Assembly: GCA_948144175.1 (NCBI GenBank)
Contig: CANXME010002186.1
Location: 330,753 to 394,752, forward strand
DNA length: 64,000 nt
Reading direction: 5' to 3'
Source: Closterium sp. NIES-65
Taxonomy: Eukaryota; Streptophyta; Zygnematophyceae; Desmidiales; Closteriaceae
A program made the translations under genes and the position numbers. The notes under the pieces were generated by a model, which saw nothing but the letters and a program-made list of their open reading frames with translations, was not told the DNA's origin and made no database searches. Below are positions 54,372-64,000 of the stretch, piece after piece (position 1 is the stretch's first letter; every line of letters starts with the position of its first letter).

Positions 54372-54896
54372 TGGTAGGAGAAATTATTGAGACAGAGGCG
54401 GTCTTACAGGCAAAAGCCTAGTCGGTCGTTGCCCGAGATTTTGTCAGATACCTTGGATTGGATGTGCTGTGTCGAGGCCTTAGATGTCATCAGACTAATC
54501 ATCTTCCTCTTCTCAATCAATAATCTGCCTGTTTCCCACCCTGCAGCATCCATACATGCGTAGAGTTAAGGGATGGTGGATTGGTGACAGCTGGCAGATC
54601 CTGGAACCAAGAGTTACCCTAGATGGTTGACCTAGAATGCTTGCTGGTGTAATGATCAGCTTTGTTCAAATTCATTGACAGGAAGATTTTGAGTGCGCCT
54701 ATCCTTGCATCAAGACGTTCCAGAATCTCCCTGTCGCTCGACCAAACTTGGCTGGTCGGAATCAGTCGTGAGAGAGAAATACAGGGGTGGTGAGTTGATA
54801 CTGATGTGCAGAATAACTTCATTACGATATTAAGGTGCAATGGGGTAAGATACGACCATAAACTATGTCCGTCCTTAGAAAATCAGACATATCACA

Positions 54897-56648
54897 TCAG
54901 AGGGAGGGAGGCACATACGCCATCTCCTGCACCTGCACATACGACGTCCCGCCATCAGCCGCGCGTCTCCACTTCTGCCTCCGCATCAGCTGCAATGCTG
55001 CAAAAGCTGCCAGCGCCCCACCCACCACCACCAGCAGCAGCACCCCCAACCACACCGAACCCCCACTCCCGTCCTGGCTGCTCCCTCTGTTGGTTTGCAA
55101 CGGCACTTCCGCTGACGGTGAGGAGGAGGAAAGAGACGGCTCGCCGAACTCCGTGTTGACGGAAGGCTCATAGGAGGGGTCAACTGTCGGGCTGGTCCTG
55201 CTCTGGGGAAAGTCCGCATTGCTGCCTCCACCGCTTCTGCTGCTGCTGCTGCTGCTGCTGTCAGGATTCCTGCCGCTCCTTGCCTCCGCAGCATCTTCCT
55301 CCTCCTCTGCTTTCTCCATCTCCCGTTCCTCCTCGTCCTCCGCATCCTCCTCTCGCACCCTCTTGTCTGACGAACCACGTGAGCCCACATCACCACCTCC
55401 TCCTGCCATGCCTTCTTCCCTTCCACCCATCTCAACCCCCTGCAATGCTCCCTCCGACCCTCCTGCATCCCCACCACTCGACCTGCCCCCTTCCCTTCCT
55501 CCCATCACAGCCGCAGCTTCTCCTCTCTCCACTCCTCCTCCCCTCACCACGCCAGAATCTCTCCCCCCACCAGCCCTTCCCCCGGCCGCCCACCCCCCTG
55601 CCGCCCGGCCGCCTGCTGTCCGCCCGCCTGTCTCCATGCCGCCCATAACATCTGCAGCCCCAGCAGTGCCCAGCACTTGATCTTGGGGTTCCCACGACAC
55701 AGCACTGTCCTCTCCCTCGTCAATCCCCCCGAAATCAAGCTCCTTCTTCTCCTCCGCTTCTATCGCTGCTTCCTCTGTCTCCACCTCCTGTACCTCCTCC
55801 TCCTCTGCCCGTTCCTCCGCTGCTGCTTCACCCTCTGTAGGTGCCTCTGTTGCTTCCTCCTCGCCCCCTCTTTCCTCCTCTTCAGCCTCCCCCTCCCTTC
55901 CACCACTGCCAGCACCTGTGCGAGTACCAGTGACAGCACCAGCGGCAGCACCAGCAGTAGCACCAGCAGTAGAAGCAGCAGCAGCGCCGCTGTCACCACC
56001 AGCAGCAGCGCGGGTGCGTGACACGTGGTGGCTGACTGAAGCTAAGGGGAAGGCTGCGGCAAAGAGAACCTGCTCCAACCCAGCCTGCAGGTTGTGTGGG
56101 AGAGAGAGAGGAGAATGAAGATAAAATGGGAGGGTTTGTGCACGCATGTCCTAAGGACCAGCGTACAGTGTACTCGATACTGTCTCAACTGCATCCTACT
56201 CAATACAGAGCAACTCACCTGCATCATACTCGATATACACTGACTCACCTGCATCATACTCGATATAGACCGACTCACCTGCATCATACTTGATATAGAC
56301 CGACTCACCTGCATCATACTCGATATAGACTGTGCCATTTGCGCCACAATCTCCACCGCCATCTCATCAGGCCTGTCCGCATCTCCCTTGCACCAATCAC
56401 AGCCCCCTGCCTGCGCCATGACCTCCTCTCGTGTATGCTTGTAGCACTTTCCCTCGAAACCCGGCATATCCTGCCAGTGCCAGCAGCAGCCATAGTGAGA
56501 AAGAGACGGGTTGACGGTTTGGTGTAGTGTTGGTAAAAGCCGAACTAATTATTGAGTCGACTCAAAAGAAACCTCCTCTTGTGTGTGCTTGTAGCACTTA
56601 CCCTCAAAACCCGGCATATCCTGTCAGTGCCAGCAGCAGCCAGGGCGT

Positions 56649-56679
<31 letters not shown>

Positions 56680-59029
56680 TGAGGGTGAGGGCGAGGGTGA
56701 GAGCTGAAGGGGAGCAAAACTGAGTGAAGAGGGGGAAAGCTGAGACAAAGGGGAAGAGACTTACTGAAGGAGAGAAGAGGTCGCAGACGTGCCGATCCCA
56801 CACATGCTTGAAGATCTTCTCAGCCGTCCGATTCGACATCCCCGTTGTGAATCCAACGGGCACCCTTACATTGGGCCCCTTGCCTGGACGGGCAGCCTCC
56901 AAAAACTCCATCGCCTGCCCGAAGGTGGTGATCTGCCCGCAGCTACAGAGCGAGGTGACTTCGAGGCACATTTCTTTGCAGGGCAGCCCGAGAGAAAAAG
57001 CTGCGAGCATGCGAGGGAGGGCGGCTTCAATGAGCTCGTCAGGCTTCTCCTGGCCAGTCGTAATCTGGCGCAGCTCCGGCTGGTGGCAGGGTGATAAGAA
57101 GTGGGTGGAGGGTAGGAGAAACGAGTGAATGTTATTAAAGCAACAAGAACTGCCCCTATGCGGGCCTCAGGCTGCTTCTGGTCAGATGTGAACTACATCC
57201 TGCACACTACTTACCCTTCCAACCCATCCTCCCCTCCCCACCACCCAAACTCACCAGGGACTTCGTCCACACTCAATCTTCTCAAAAGTGCCACAAGTGG
57301 GCACGGTCTGGCCACACCAGAAGCGGTGCAGCGCCTGCAGGCATGGCTCACAAGGCGGGGAGTACCCCGCCTGCTGCAAGTACTGGGACCAGCCTCACCT
57401 GCCCATCTCCACACTACAACCCACCGAGCCCCAACCCAAGGAGCCCAGTCAACAGGCACCTGCGCAGCACAACAAACCAGGGGCCATCCGCACTCACCAG
57501 CACTTCGTCCACGATCTTCTCAAAAGTGCCACAAGTGGGCACGGTCTGGCCACACCAGAAGCGGTGCAGCGCCTGCAGGCATGGCTCACAAGGCGGGGAG
57601 TACCCCGCCTGCTGCAACCTTGCTCGCACCACCACGTCCGGGTCCAGAGCCTGCCCCTCCCGCTCCTCTAGAGTGTACGCGCAGTCAACCGTAGGGTTGA
57701 CCAGGTCAACGGCGCACTGCTGCATCATCCCCACACTCACAATCCCCTCCTCCTTCTCCTCTTTCTCCTCGCCTCTTGCCCCTCCTGTTCCCGTCTTCGG
57801 TGCTCCATTGCCCCGGCCAATGCCTGCTACTGGTCGGCATGCCGCCCGTCCGCCAAACAGGTTACACGGCCACATCTTGGCTGCTACCAGTGCCGCCCCC
57901 ATGCCGCCCAGCAGCACCTTCTGGGAATCTTCTGGCAGATCTGCTGCCTCGTGCACGTCTTGCGATAGGGTTACCAGCGCATCAGCCTGCTGCAGCGTCA
58001 ATGGGGGTGCTGCTTGTTGTTGCGGCTTGGCTTGCTGGTTAGTGTTTATTTGTTCTTGTGCCTGTGCTTGTTGATTTCCCACCTCTGAGTCTTTTGCTGC
58101 CTTCCCCGCCATGTCCCCATCTCCTTCCTTTTCAGGCTCTCCTTTATCCCCCTCTCCCTCTCTCCCCTCCTCCCCTTCATTCTCTCCCTCTCGCATTTCA
58201 CCCTCTCCTTCCGCCGCCCCCTCTCCTTCCTTCTCTCCCCCCTCCTCCTCCTCCTCCCTCTCTCCCTCTTTCTCGCCTTCTCCTTCCTTCTCCCCTTTTC
58301 CTTCCTCCTCCCCCGCTCCTTCCTTCTCCTCCTCCCCTTCCTTCTCTTCCTCTCCTTCCTTCCCGCTCTCTCCTTCATTCTCGTTCTCTCCTTCCTTCTC
58401 CTCCTCTCCTTCCTTTTCCTCCTCTCCTTCCTTCTCGCTTTCTCCCTCCTTCACCCCCTCTCCTTCGTTCTCTCCTTCTCCCCCCCTTTCCCCCTCTCCA
58501 GCACCGTTCTCCTCTCCCTTCTTAGGCAATGGCGGTGTGCCTAGCTGCTGCGGTGCTACTCGCGGTGCCTTGGCTGGCTGCTGCGCTTCTGCTTCTGCTA
58601 ATCCCTGCGCTTCACCTGCGTCCGCATTCAACGCAGAAGGAGATTGCCGCTCACCTTCCGCTTGCGCCTCGGTTAAAGGCGCCAGCGGTTGGTGCGATGC
58701 TGCCGAACCTGTTGAACCTGCTGAACCCGTTGAACCTGTCGAACCTGTTGAGCCTGCCGAACCTGTTGAACCTGCCGAACCCGTTGAACCTGCCGAACCT
58801 GTTGAACCTGCTGAACCTGCCGAGCCTGTCGAACCTGCGGAGCCTGCAGTGGGCTGTTGCTTCGAAGAAGAAGCCTCTGCTTGTTTCTGAGCAAGAGGGG
58901 AAGGAGGTGCGGCAGGAGGAGGGAGAGGAGGAAGTGCCGGTGGGTTGACAGTGCTGCTGCTGGTGATGCTACTGCTGCTACTGCTGCTGCTAGTGCTGTC
59001 GGTGCTGCTGGTGCTGCTGGTGCTGCTGG

Positions 59030-59072
<43 letters not shown>

Positions 59073-59768
59073 ACCTTCACTGTTGCTGCTGCCACCACGG
59101 CTGCTGCTCCGACTGTGCCGAATGCTGCTGCTGCTGCTGTGCTTACCCCATTGACGTCCTGCAAGTGAACAGCCAGGGTGGGGAGGGTCGGGAAGAGGGG
59201 GGGCGCAGGGGCGACCCAGGGGGGGCCAACACGGAGAGGGGGGATCAAGGGGGAACAAGCAGGGACCAAGGGGGGTGATCAAGGAAGCGGGAGACAGGGC
59301 GAGCGGAAGCAATGGACGAGGGGAAGGGGGGAGCTTTAGCGTTGAGAGCACCCTAAGGGGTGGGATGGGAGGGTGGGCCGGTGGACGCGAGGATGTGAGA
59401 GATTGGAGGCGTAGGGGTTGAACTAGGGGAATAGGGCAGGCGAGGGAGGTGGGGAGGAAGGATTGCGAGCAGGGCAGGAGGTGAAGTGAAAGGAGAAAAG
59501 GAAAGGGGAAAGTTGCAGAACAGAGGAGAGGGAAGTGGGAAGAGAAACCGGAGTGATAGGGCAAATAGGGCGAGGAAGATAGGACGATAGCGCCAGGGCA
59601 ACGGGCGAGGGCGCGCGGGCAACGGGAGAGATTGCGCGGGCACTGACCAGAGCCGCGGTGACCAGCTGTGCGAGCGGCAGATGCGGCGAGGACGAGGCAG
59701 AGGAGAACGAGCAGCCGCGTGTGAGCCGCCACGCGCCGACTCGCACGCACGCCTTGCTGCGGTCCCAT
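54897..59768 (-). CDS. type I membrane protein with a Frizzled-like cysteine-rich domain, 5 exons, 1,148 aa
   Basis: Exons 59768-59648, 59158-57498, 57079-56765, 56470-56309, 56084-54897; all phases agree. A signal peptide (hydrophobic core LLVLLCLVLAASAA, residues about 19-32) starts the protein. A long low-complexity region (Ser, TGSAGS repeats, Glu/Gly/Lys) follows. The cysteine-rich domain spans residues about 540-730: C-X-DLVNPTVDC, PPCEPCLQALHRFWCGQTVP, LPCKEMCLEVTSLC and DWCKGD. The C-x-x-x-L-x-x-F-x-C and P-C-x-x-x-C-x-x-x-x-x-x-C spacing matches Frizzled-type domains. Near the end a single membrane helix (VWLGVLLLVVVGGALAAFAA) precedes a short basic tail (RRQKWRR, ending AYVPPSL). 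A ligand-binding receptor-like role is inference. Partner and pathway are unknown. Confidence 0.78.
56180..56335 (-). repeat. 30-bp tandem repeat over the CRD gene exon 4 donor
   Basis: About five units of GACTCACCTGCATCATACTC plus GATATAGACC. Each repeats the ATGATGCAG|GTGAGT donor at a period that keeps frame (ten residues per unit). Confidence 0.85.
56547..56632. repeat. copy of the CRD gene exon 4 acceptor edge plus a palindrome
   Basis: TTGAGTCGACTCAA (56552-56565) precedes a copy of DMPGFEGKCYKHT (about 56575-56622) with its GGCAG-like acceptor. The used exon starts at 56470. Confidence 0.82.
57255..57390 (-). repeat. copy of the CRD gene exon 2 donor edge
   Basis: It repeats CCLQALHRFWCGQTVPTCG with small changes and a GTGAGT donor. 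The used edge is at 57498-57630. Confidence 0.85.
58680..58850. repeat. coding minisatellite, GAACCTG-type
   Basis: Units of GAACCTGTTGAACCTGC. Read on the minus strand they give the (G-S-A/T) tract of the CRD protein. Confidence 0.85.
58957..59072. repeat. (CTG)n tract in the CRD gene exon 2
   Basis: Imperfect CTG triplets, giving poly-Ser on the coding strand, about 80 bp inside the exon 2 acceptor. Confidence 0.9.
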
Positions 59769-59775
59769 GGCGGCC

Positions 59776-59872
59776 GCACCGACGGACGGACCGACGGATG
59801 GACGGATGGACGGACGAACGGACGGACGGTCGGTCAGACGGACGGACGGACGGACGGACGGACGGACGGACG
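59776..59872. repeat. (GGAC)n array just upstream of the CRD gene start
   Basis: About 20 imperfect GGAC/GGAT units ending 8 bp before the start codon complement at 59766-59768, hence in the 5' UTR or promoter. Confidence 0.9.
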
Positions 59873-60664
59873 AGTAGGAGGATTCTAAAAGTGAAAGAAC
59901 GGCTAAGCGGTTAGACGACGGTGGAACGGACGCGGCCTGAACGTTCAAATGAGTCTCAGCGACGGCTACAGGTTCTGCCGCCGAGGTGATCTTAGGGCGT
60001 GTGGTAAAAACGAGCTCTCCGTGACACCTACAAGCACTTGCTCACTTCCACACGAAGCAGGACCCATGGCGGAAATGAGGAGACGCCTCGCACCAACTTG
60101 ACATGGTGAGCAGTATTTTATTCCACTGGCTTCGTTGACCGAACGGTATCTTTATCTTATTGCCTTACCAGTTAGTAAGATTTGACAAGAGTGCAGGTTA
60201 GGTAAATAGGTTTCTATTCTACTAATTGAAACTTAAGTGGTTGACTTGCCAAGCCTCAAGAATGACATAACGCGTCCTCGTATCAACACGCCCCGTCATA
60301 TAAACACTTCATGGAAAGTTTTGTGTGTTCTTTGGTTCTGTAAGGAATTTCTCGATATTCCTTAGCGCATCCTGCAACATCGCATACAGCAGCAGCCGTT
60401 GTTCACCCGTTACTGCTAACGGGGCTTCGCCGACTTCGTGCACACTGTTTCACCAAACCTCGCACTGCTGGCCTGGCCGTGTCGGCCTACGCTTCGGGAC
60501 TAGCCCGAGCCTCGCTTCCAGCATAGCACTAGCTAGCTCGCACGCACCGCGTTACCGTTTGCATGTTTCGCGTATAAATGTTTGCTCATGCCTTCGCTCA
60601 CATTTTGTACTCGTTTGACACCTTAGTGCAATTCTCGCTACTTCGATTCATTGCACCCGTAACA
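59873..60664. other. region containing the probable Gypsy 5' LTR
   Basis: The right end of the LTR is placed at CCCGTAACA (60664), just before the primer site. TATAAA at 60573-60578 is a candidate LTR promoter. The left end cannot be set because the 3' LTR is outside the window. Confidence 0.5.
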
Positions 60665-60666
60665 CT

Positions 60667-60680
60667 TGGTATTCAGAGCC
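60667..60680 (+). promoter_or_regulatory. primer binding site variant
   Basis: TGGTATTCAGAGCC is the iMet-tRNA primer site with one extra T. Confidence 0.75.
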
Positions 60681-60850
60681 TCTTTCCTTTTCGGACCGCA
60701 CATCTCCGCACCCCAGGAAATCAACTTTTGATTCTTTCACTCGAAGGGACTCACGCACCTTAGCACCTAGGAGCCGCTATCCTCGCGTTCTCTCGTAAAC
60801 GCGTGCAGCCACGACTACGCCTAGACTAAGACGAGCCAACGCCCTTCGAA

Positions 60851-62028
60851 ATGGCTGAGCATATCGATGTCACGACTCTCACGCAGGAGCACTTGAACGA
60901 ACTGCTGCGGCAGATCCGCGAAAGCTCTGAAGAAATCGCGGCGCTGACGGCAGAACGCACGTCCCTACAAAACGACCTCGCACGAACACAATCCCAAGCA
61001 CCTGGCACTCCGATTCAGCCCGCACCACAGGCATCACAGCACGGAAGTGTGGGGCAACCCGCGAGCGCCGCAAGTGATGGCGTCGTCCGCCATGACGGAG
61101 ACGACTACCACGGCACGACACACCCCGACGCGACGAATGTGGCCAGGAATCAACCTCGAGTTACGATTTCAGTGCCGGCCGGCGAATCAGCTCTTCCGTC
61201 GCCGATGCCGCTGAAGCCGCAGCGTCCGCCATGTTTCGATCCAAGTCAGCGGGGTGGTCCTACCGTTCAGGCGTGGCTCTTCACGTTGAACGTTTTCTTC
61301 GACGCGAACTACGTCTCGGAGGATACGGCGAAGATTCGCTACTCCGTGTCGTTGCTGCGAGGACCCGCCATGGACTGGTGGCGTGTCATCGTCACGAAGC
61401 CAGTGGACTACGCGACTCTTTCGACACGGGAAGGACAAACCGGACCCTGGGCGCCGTCGTATTTCGTGGAGGTCCCCCACTATCGCACGTGGGACGCGTG
61501 GTGCGCAGGTCTGCACGCTCGTTTCGAGCCAATTGCGGCTTCGATCGCGGCGCGACAGAGGCTCCGCACTTGGCGCCAACTCGGTTCCGTCCAAGACTAC
61601 ACGAGCGGGTTTCTCTCGCTATGCGAGCAGGTGGGATACATGCACGAGAGCGAACGCATCGACCGCTACATCGGCAGCCTGAAGTAGGACATCGCTCAGG
61701 AAATCCAGCTTCGCGGTGTCACCGATTTTTAGGAGATTCTCGCCATGGCGGAGAAACTCGATTTCTTCCGCCGACCGAGACCGGGGTCCTACGGAAGCAG
61801 CAATTGGGGACATCGGCCTCGTGGGACGAACGAGGGCGCTACGATACGTGCCGTCGCCGCAAATGCCGCTGCCGCACCGTTCAAAGGGCGCTGCTTTGCG
61901 TGCAATCGGCCGGGACACCGTAAGAGCGAATGCCCGGAAATGCTAAGGGAAAGGGGGAAGCTGAGCAGCAGAAACAGACCAAGCAGCAGGGAAACGCTGG
62001 GAGTCAGTAGCAGACGGGCCCTCTACTG
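60851..62028 (+). pseudogene. Gypsy gag with capsid and zinc knuckle, two stops
   Basis: MAEHIDVTTLTQEHLNELLR opens a coiled coil. A capsid-like region follows (PPCFDPSQRGGPTVQAWLFT, DTAKIRYSVSLLRGPAMDWW, FEPIAASIAARQRLRTWRQL). TAG at 61685 and a second TAG near 61730 interrupt it. The frame continues to a CCHC knuckle (CFACNRPGHRKSEC, near 61890-61935). Confidence 0.85.
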
Positions 62029-62069
62029 ACAGGTCACGCCGCTCGCCCGACCCAACCGACCCTCACCGA

Positions 62070-63990
62070 GTGATTGTGCCGGTTCACGCAATCGACCACA
62101 CCCGGTCGAATAAGGAGGGTACTGCGGTAGACAGCCCTATACTGCTTAGTGGGAAAATCGGGACTGACTTAGTTAAAATATTCGTAGACGGGGGGGCCAG
62201 CCATAGCTTATCAACACTGCAACAGCACGAAAACTGCGACTGCCACTGGACAGATGTTTACCTGAGATTGACGCAAGACTGGTCGACGGCACGCCATTGG
62301 CGATACGGGAACGTGTGGACCGAGTTCGGATTCGATGCGGGGGTAACTTTACGTTTAGCCAGGAAATGCTTGCAACGACCCTCGACGGAACCGACATTTT
62401 ACTCGGGCGTGATTGGCTGCGACGACACAATCTGCGAATCGACTGGACCACGGGTGACTGCAGTGTGCGAGTGAACGGTAAAAAACATCGCCTTACCTCG
62501 CTGTGGCTCGCCTGAGTCATTGTCGGTGCGTGTCAACGCGATCACGATGAAACGCGCTGTAGCGGCAGGAGCTGAAGTGTATGCGGTTGACATTCGGGAA
62601 GCCGAGGCAGCAGACAAAGGAGGGGATTTACAGAATCTGCTAACCGACGTACCGAGTGATCTGGGAGCACTGTTGAAGCAGTACGGTGACATCTTCCCGG
62701 ACGACCTACCGACGGGACTTGCCACCTCAGCGACCGCACGACCACATGATAGAACTAGAACCGGGGGCACAGCCGACAGTACAGCGACAGTTCCGACTGA
62801 CTCAACGCGAACTGGACGAACTGAGGAAGGAGCTGGATTACCTGCTTGAGAAGGAATTCATTCGCCCTAGCTTGTCACCCTTCGCAGCACCGATACTGTT
62901 CACACCGAAAAAAGACAGGGATTTCGCATGTGCATAGATTACAGAGCACTGAACAGGGTTACCATCAAATCCCGTTTTCCCATCTCGCGAGCTGACGAAC
63001 TGATCGACCAACTGCGCACAGCCCGGGTTTTCTCGAAAACCGACCTTCGAGGAGGTTACCACCAGATTCGTGTCAACCCACCTGACTGCCCTAAGACAGC
63101 CTTCCGAACACGCTATGGATCCTTCGAATACACCATCATGCCCTTCGGACTGACCAACGCCCCTGCCACTTTTCAAATAACCATGAACGAAGCCTTCCGC
63201 CCGCTCTTAAATAACTGCGTCATCGTATACCTGGACGGCATACTGATTTACAGCCTCGACAGAGCACATCACTTACAGGACATCGAAGCAGTTTTTAAGA
63301 GACTGAGTGAGAACCGCCTACTGACCAAAGCGTCTAAGTGTGAGATTTTACAGGACCGCCTGGAGTTTTTGGGACACGTTATTTCAGCTGTAGGAGTGGA
63401 AATAGACCCGAAAAAGATCGCGACGATTCAAGCATGGCACGCACCGACCAACTTGACCGAGTTGCAGAGTTTTCTGGGGTTCGTCAAGTACGTGCGCCGG
63501 TTCGTCCTCGACATGGCGAAGCTGACTGCCCCGTTGACTGACCTGCTGAGGAAGGGGTTTGAGTACACGTGGGGGGAGAAAGAGCAAGCTGCCTTCTCGG
63601 CCCTCAAAAATACGTTGTGCTCGCCGCCCGTGCTTCACATCGCAGATCCGCACCGTCCGTTCGAGCTCGTCACCGACGCTAGCGACATCGCTGTGGGAGC
63701 AGGTACTGTTGCAGGACTTTCGGGAACGGCCTTCAGCCAACGCCGTACGAGTCCCGCAAGCTTCACCCGCCCGAACGCAACTACCCGATACACGACCGCC
63801 AAGATGCTGGCGATCTTCGTACACGCGTTCAAGTGTGGCGATGTTACCTCACGGGAGTAGACGTGACAGTACGGACAGACCACCGATCCCTACAGTACCT
63901 TCGCACCCAACGAACCTCAACCCACGACAGATATGCTGGTTGGACTATCTGGAGTCCAACTTCCACTATACGGTCACGTATAAAAAAGGC
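62070..63990 (+). pseudogene. Gypsy protease, reverse transcriptase and RNase H remnants
   Basis: Homology hops between frames near 62280, 62515, 62740, 62925 and after 63720. It shows protease FVDGGASHS (usually DSGA), GTDILLGRDWLRRHNLRIDW, RT (CIDYRALNRVTIKSRFPI, SKTDLRGGYHQIRV, MPFGLTNAPATFQ), then VYLDGILIYS where catalytic YxDD is expected, LEFLGHVIS, SFLGFVKYVRRFV and RNase H LVTDASDIAVGA. The YLDG change would inactivate RT. Nothing here appears functional. Confidence 0.88.
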
Positions 63991-64000
63991 GCATCCAACA

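Larger units (their letters stand above)
60665..64000 (+). mobile_element. Ty3/Gypsy retrotransposon, decayed and cut by the window edge
   Basis: The gag-to-pol order (protease, RT, RNase H with no integrase before RT) is Gypsy-like. Several stops and frame changes interrupt the reading frame. The 3' end and 3' LTR lie beyond 64000. Confidence 0.9.

Noticed and set aside
55219..55680. Plus-strand Ser/Leu/Pro-rich frames opposite CRD exon 5
   Set aside because: The minus strand carries the membrane helix and in-phase splice acceptor; the plus frames have none.
58046..58890. Plus-strand Ser/Pro/Leu-rich frames
   Set aside because: They mirror the Glu/Gly/Lys repeat region of the CRD protein on the other strand, which has splice-consistent context.
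1..64000. tRNA, rRNA or bacterial operon signals
   Set aside because: None were found. No cloverleaf, rRNA core or Shine-Dalgarno operon layout is visible, and the gene structure is clearly spliceosomal.

Overview
This is a eukaryotic nuclear window, most likely from a green-lineage organism and probably a streptophyte alga. The genes have many small GT-AG introns. The OST4, VPS50 (syndetin), TLC-domain and plastid-type 5'-3' exonuclease proteins all read closest to plant versions. Two LTR retrotransposons use plant-type initiator-Met-tRNA primer sites. The exact taxon is inference. The sequence is GC-rich and crowded with micro- and minisatellites, many of them inside exons.

Layout. 470-8225: a Ty1/Copia element with identical 152-bp LTRs, inserted into one arm of a 119-bp inverted-repeat element (454-8333 once the Copia is removed). 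8461-9117: a region of ACTCTGA/TCAGAGT dyads. 9504-14661 (-): F-box/leucine-rich-repeat gene, 6 exons. 15514-31081 (-): VPS50/syndetin, 23 exons, all reading phases consistent, 1,708 aa. 31806-39773 (-): 5'-3' exonuclease (PIN/H3TH) gene. 40864-43149 (+): unrecognised basic protein, 2 exons. 44059-44347: TA-flanked MITE. 44964-49740 (-): TLDc-domain protein, 5 exons. 50498-52805 (+): TLC-domain membrane protein, 6 exons, one GC-AG intron. 53234-53344 (-): OST4. 54105-54371 (+): small unrecognised protein. 54897-59768 (-): a type I membrane protein with a Frizzled-like cysteine-rich domain, 5 exons. 60665-64000: a decayed Ty3/Gypsy element running off the right edge.

The host genes are mostly housekeeping: endosomal retrieval (VPS50), N-glycosylation (OST4), membrane or lipid biology (TLC) and nucleic-acid processing (exonuclease). 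They are not a functional cluster. Three head-to-head pairs share short promoters: exonuclease/basic protein, TLDc/TLC and OST4/small protein.

The most unusual feature is not a gene. Nearly every multi-exon gene carries diverged local copies of exon edges, usually covering a splice site. Many copy pairs are separated by a short palindrome of the form TTTTGAG-N(2-6)-CTCAAAA, most often centred on GTCGAC. At least ten such palindromes sit between direct repeats of about 12-80 bp. This looks either like a minute foldback element making long target duplications or like a scar of a hairpin-driven duplication process. I do not recognise it as a described family.
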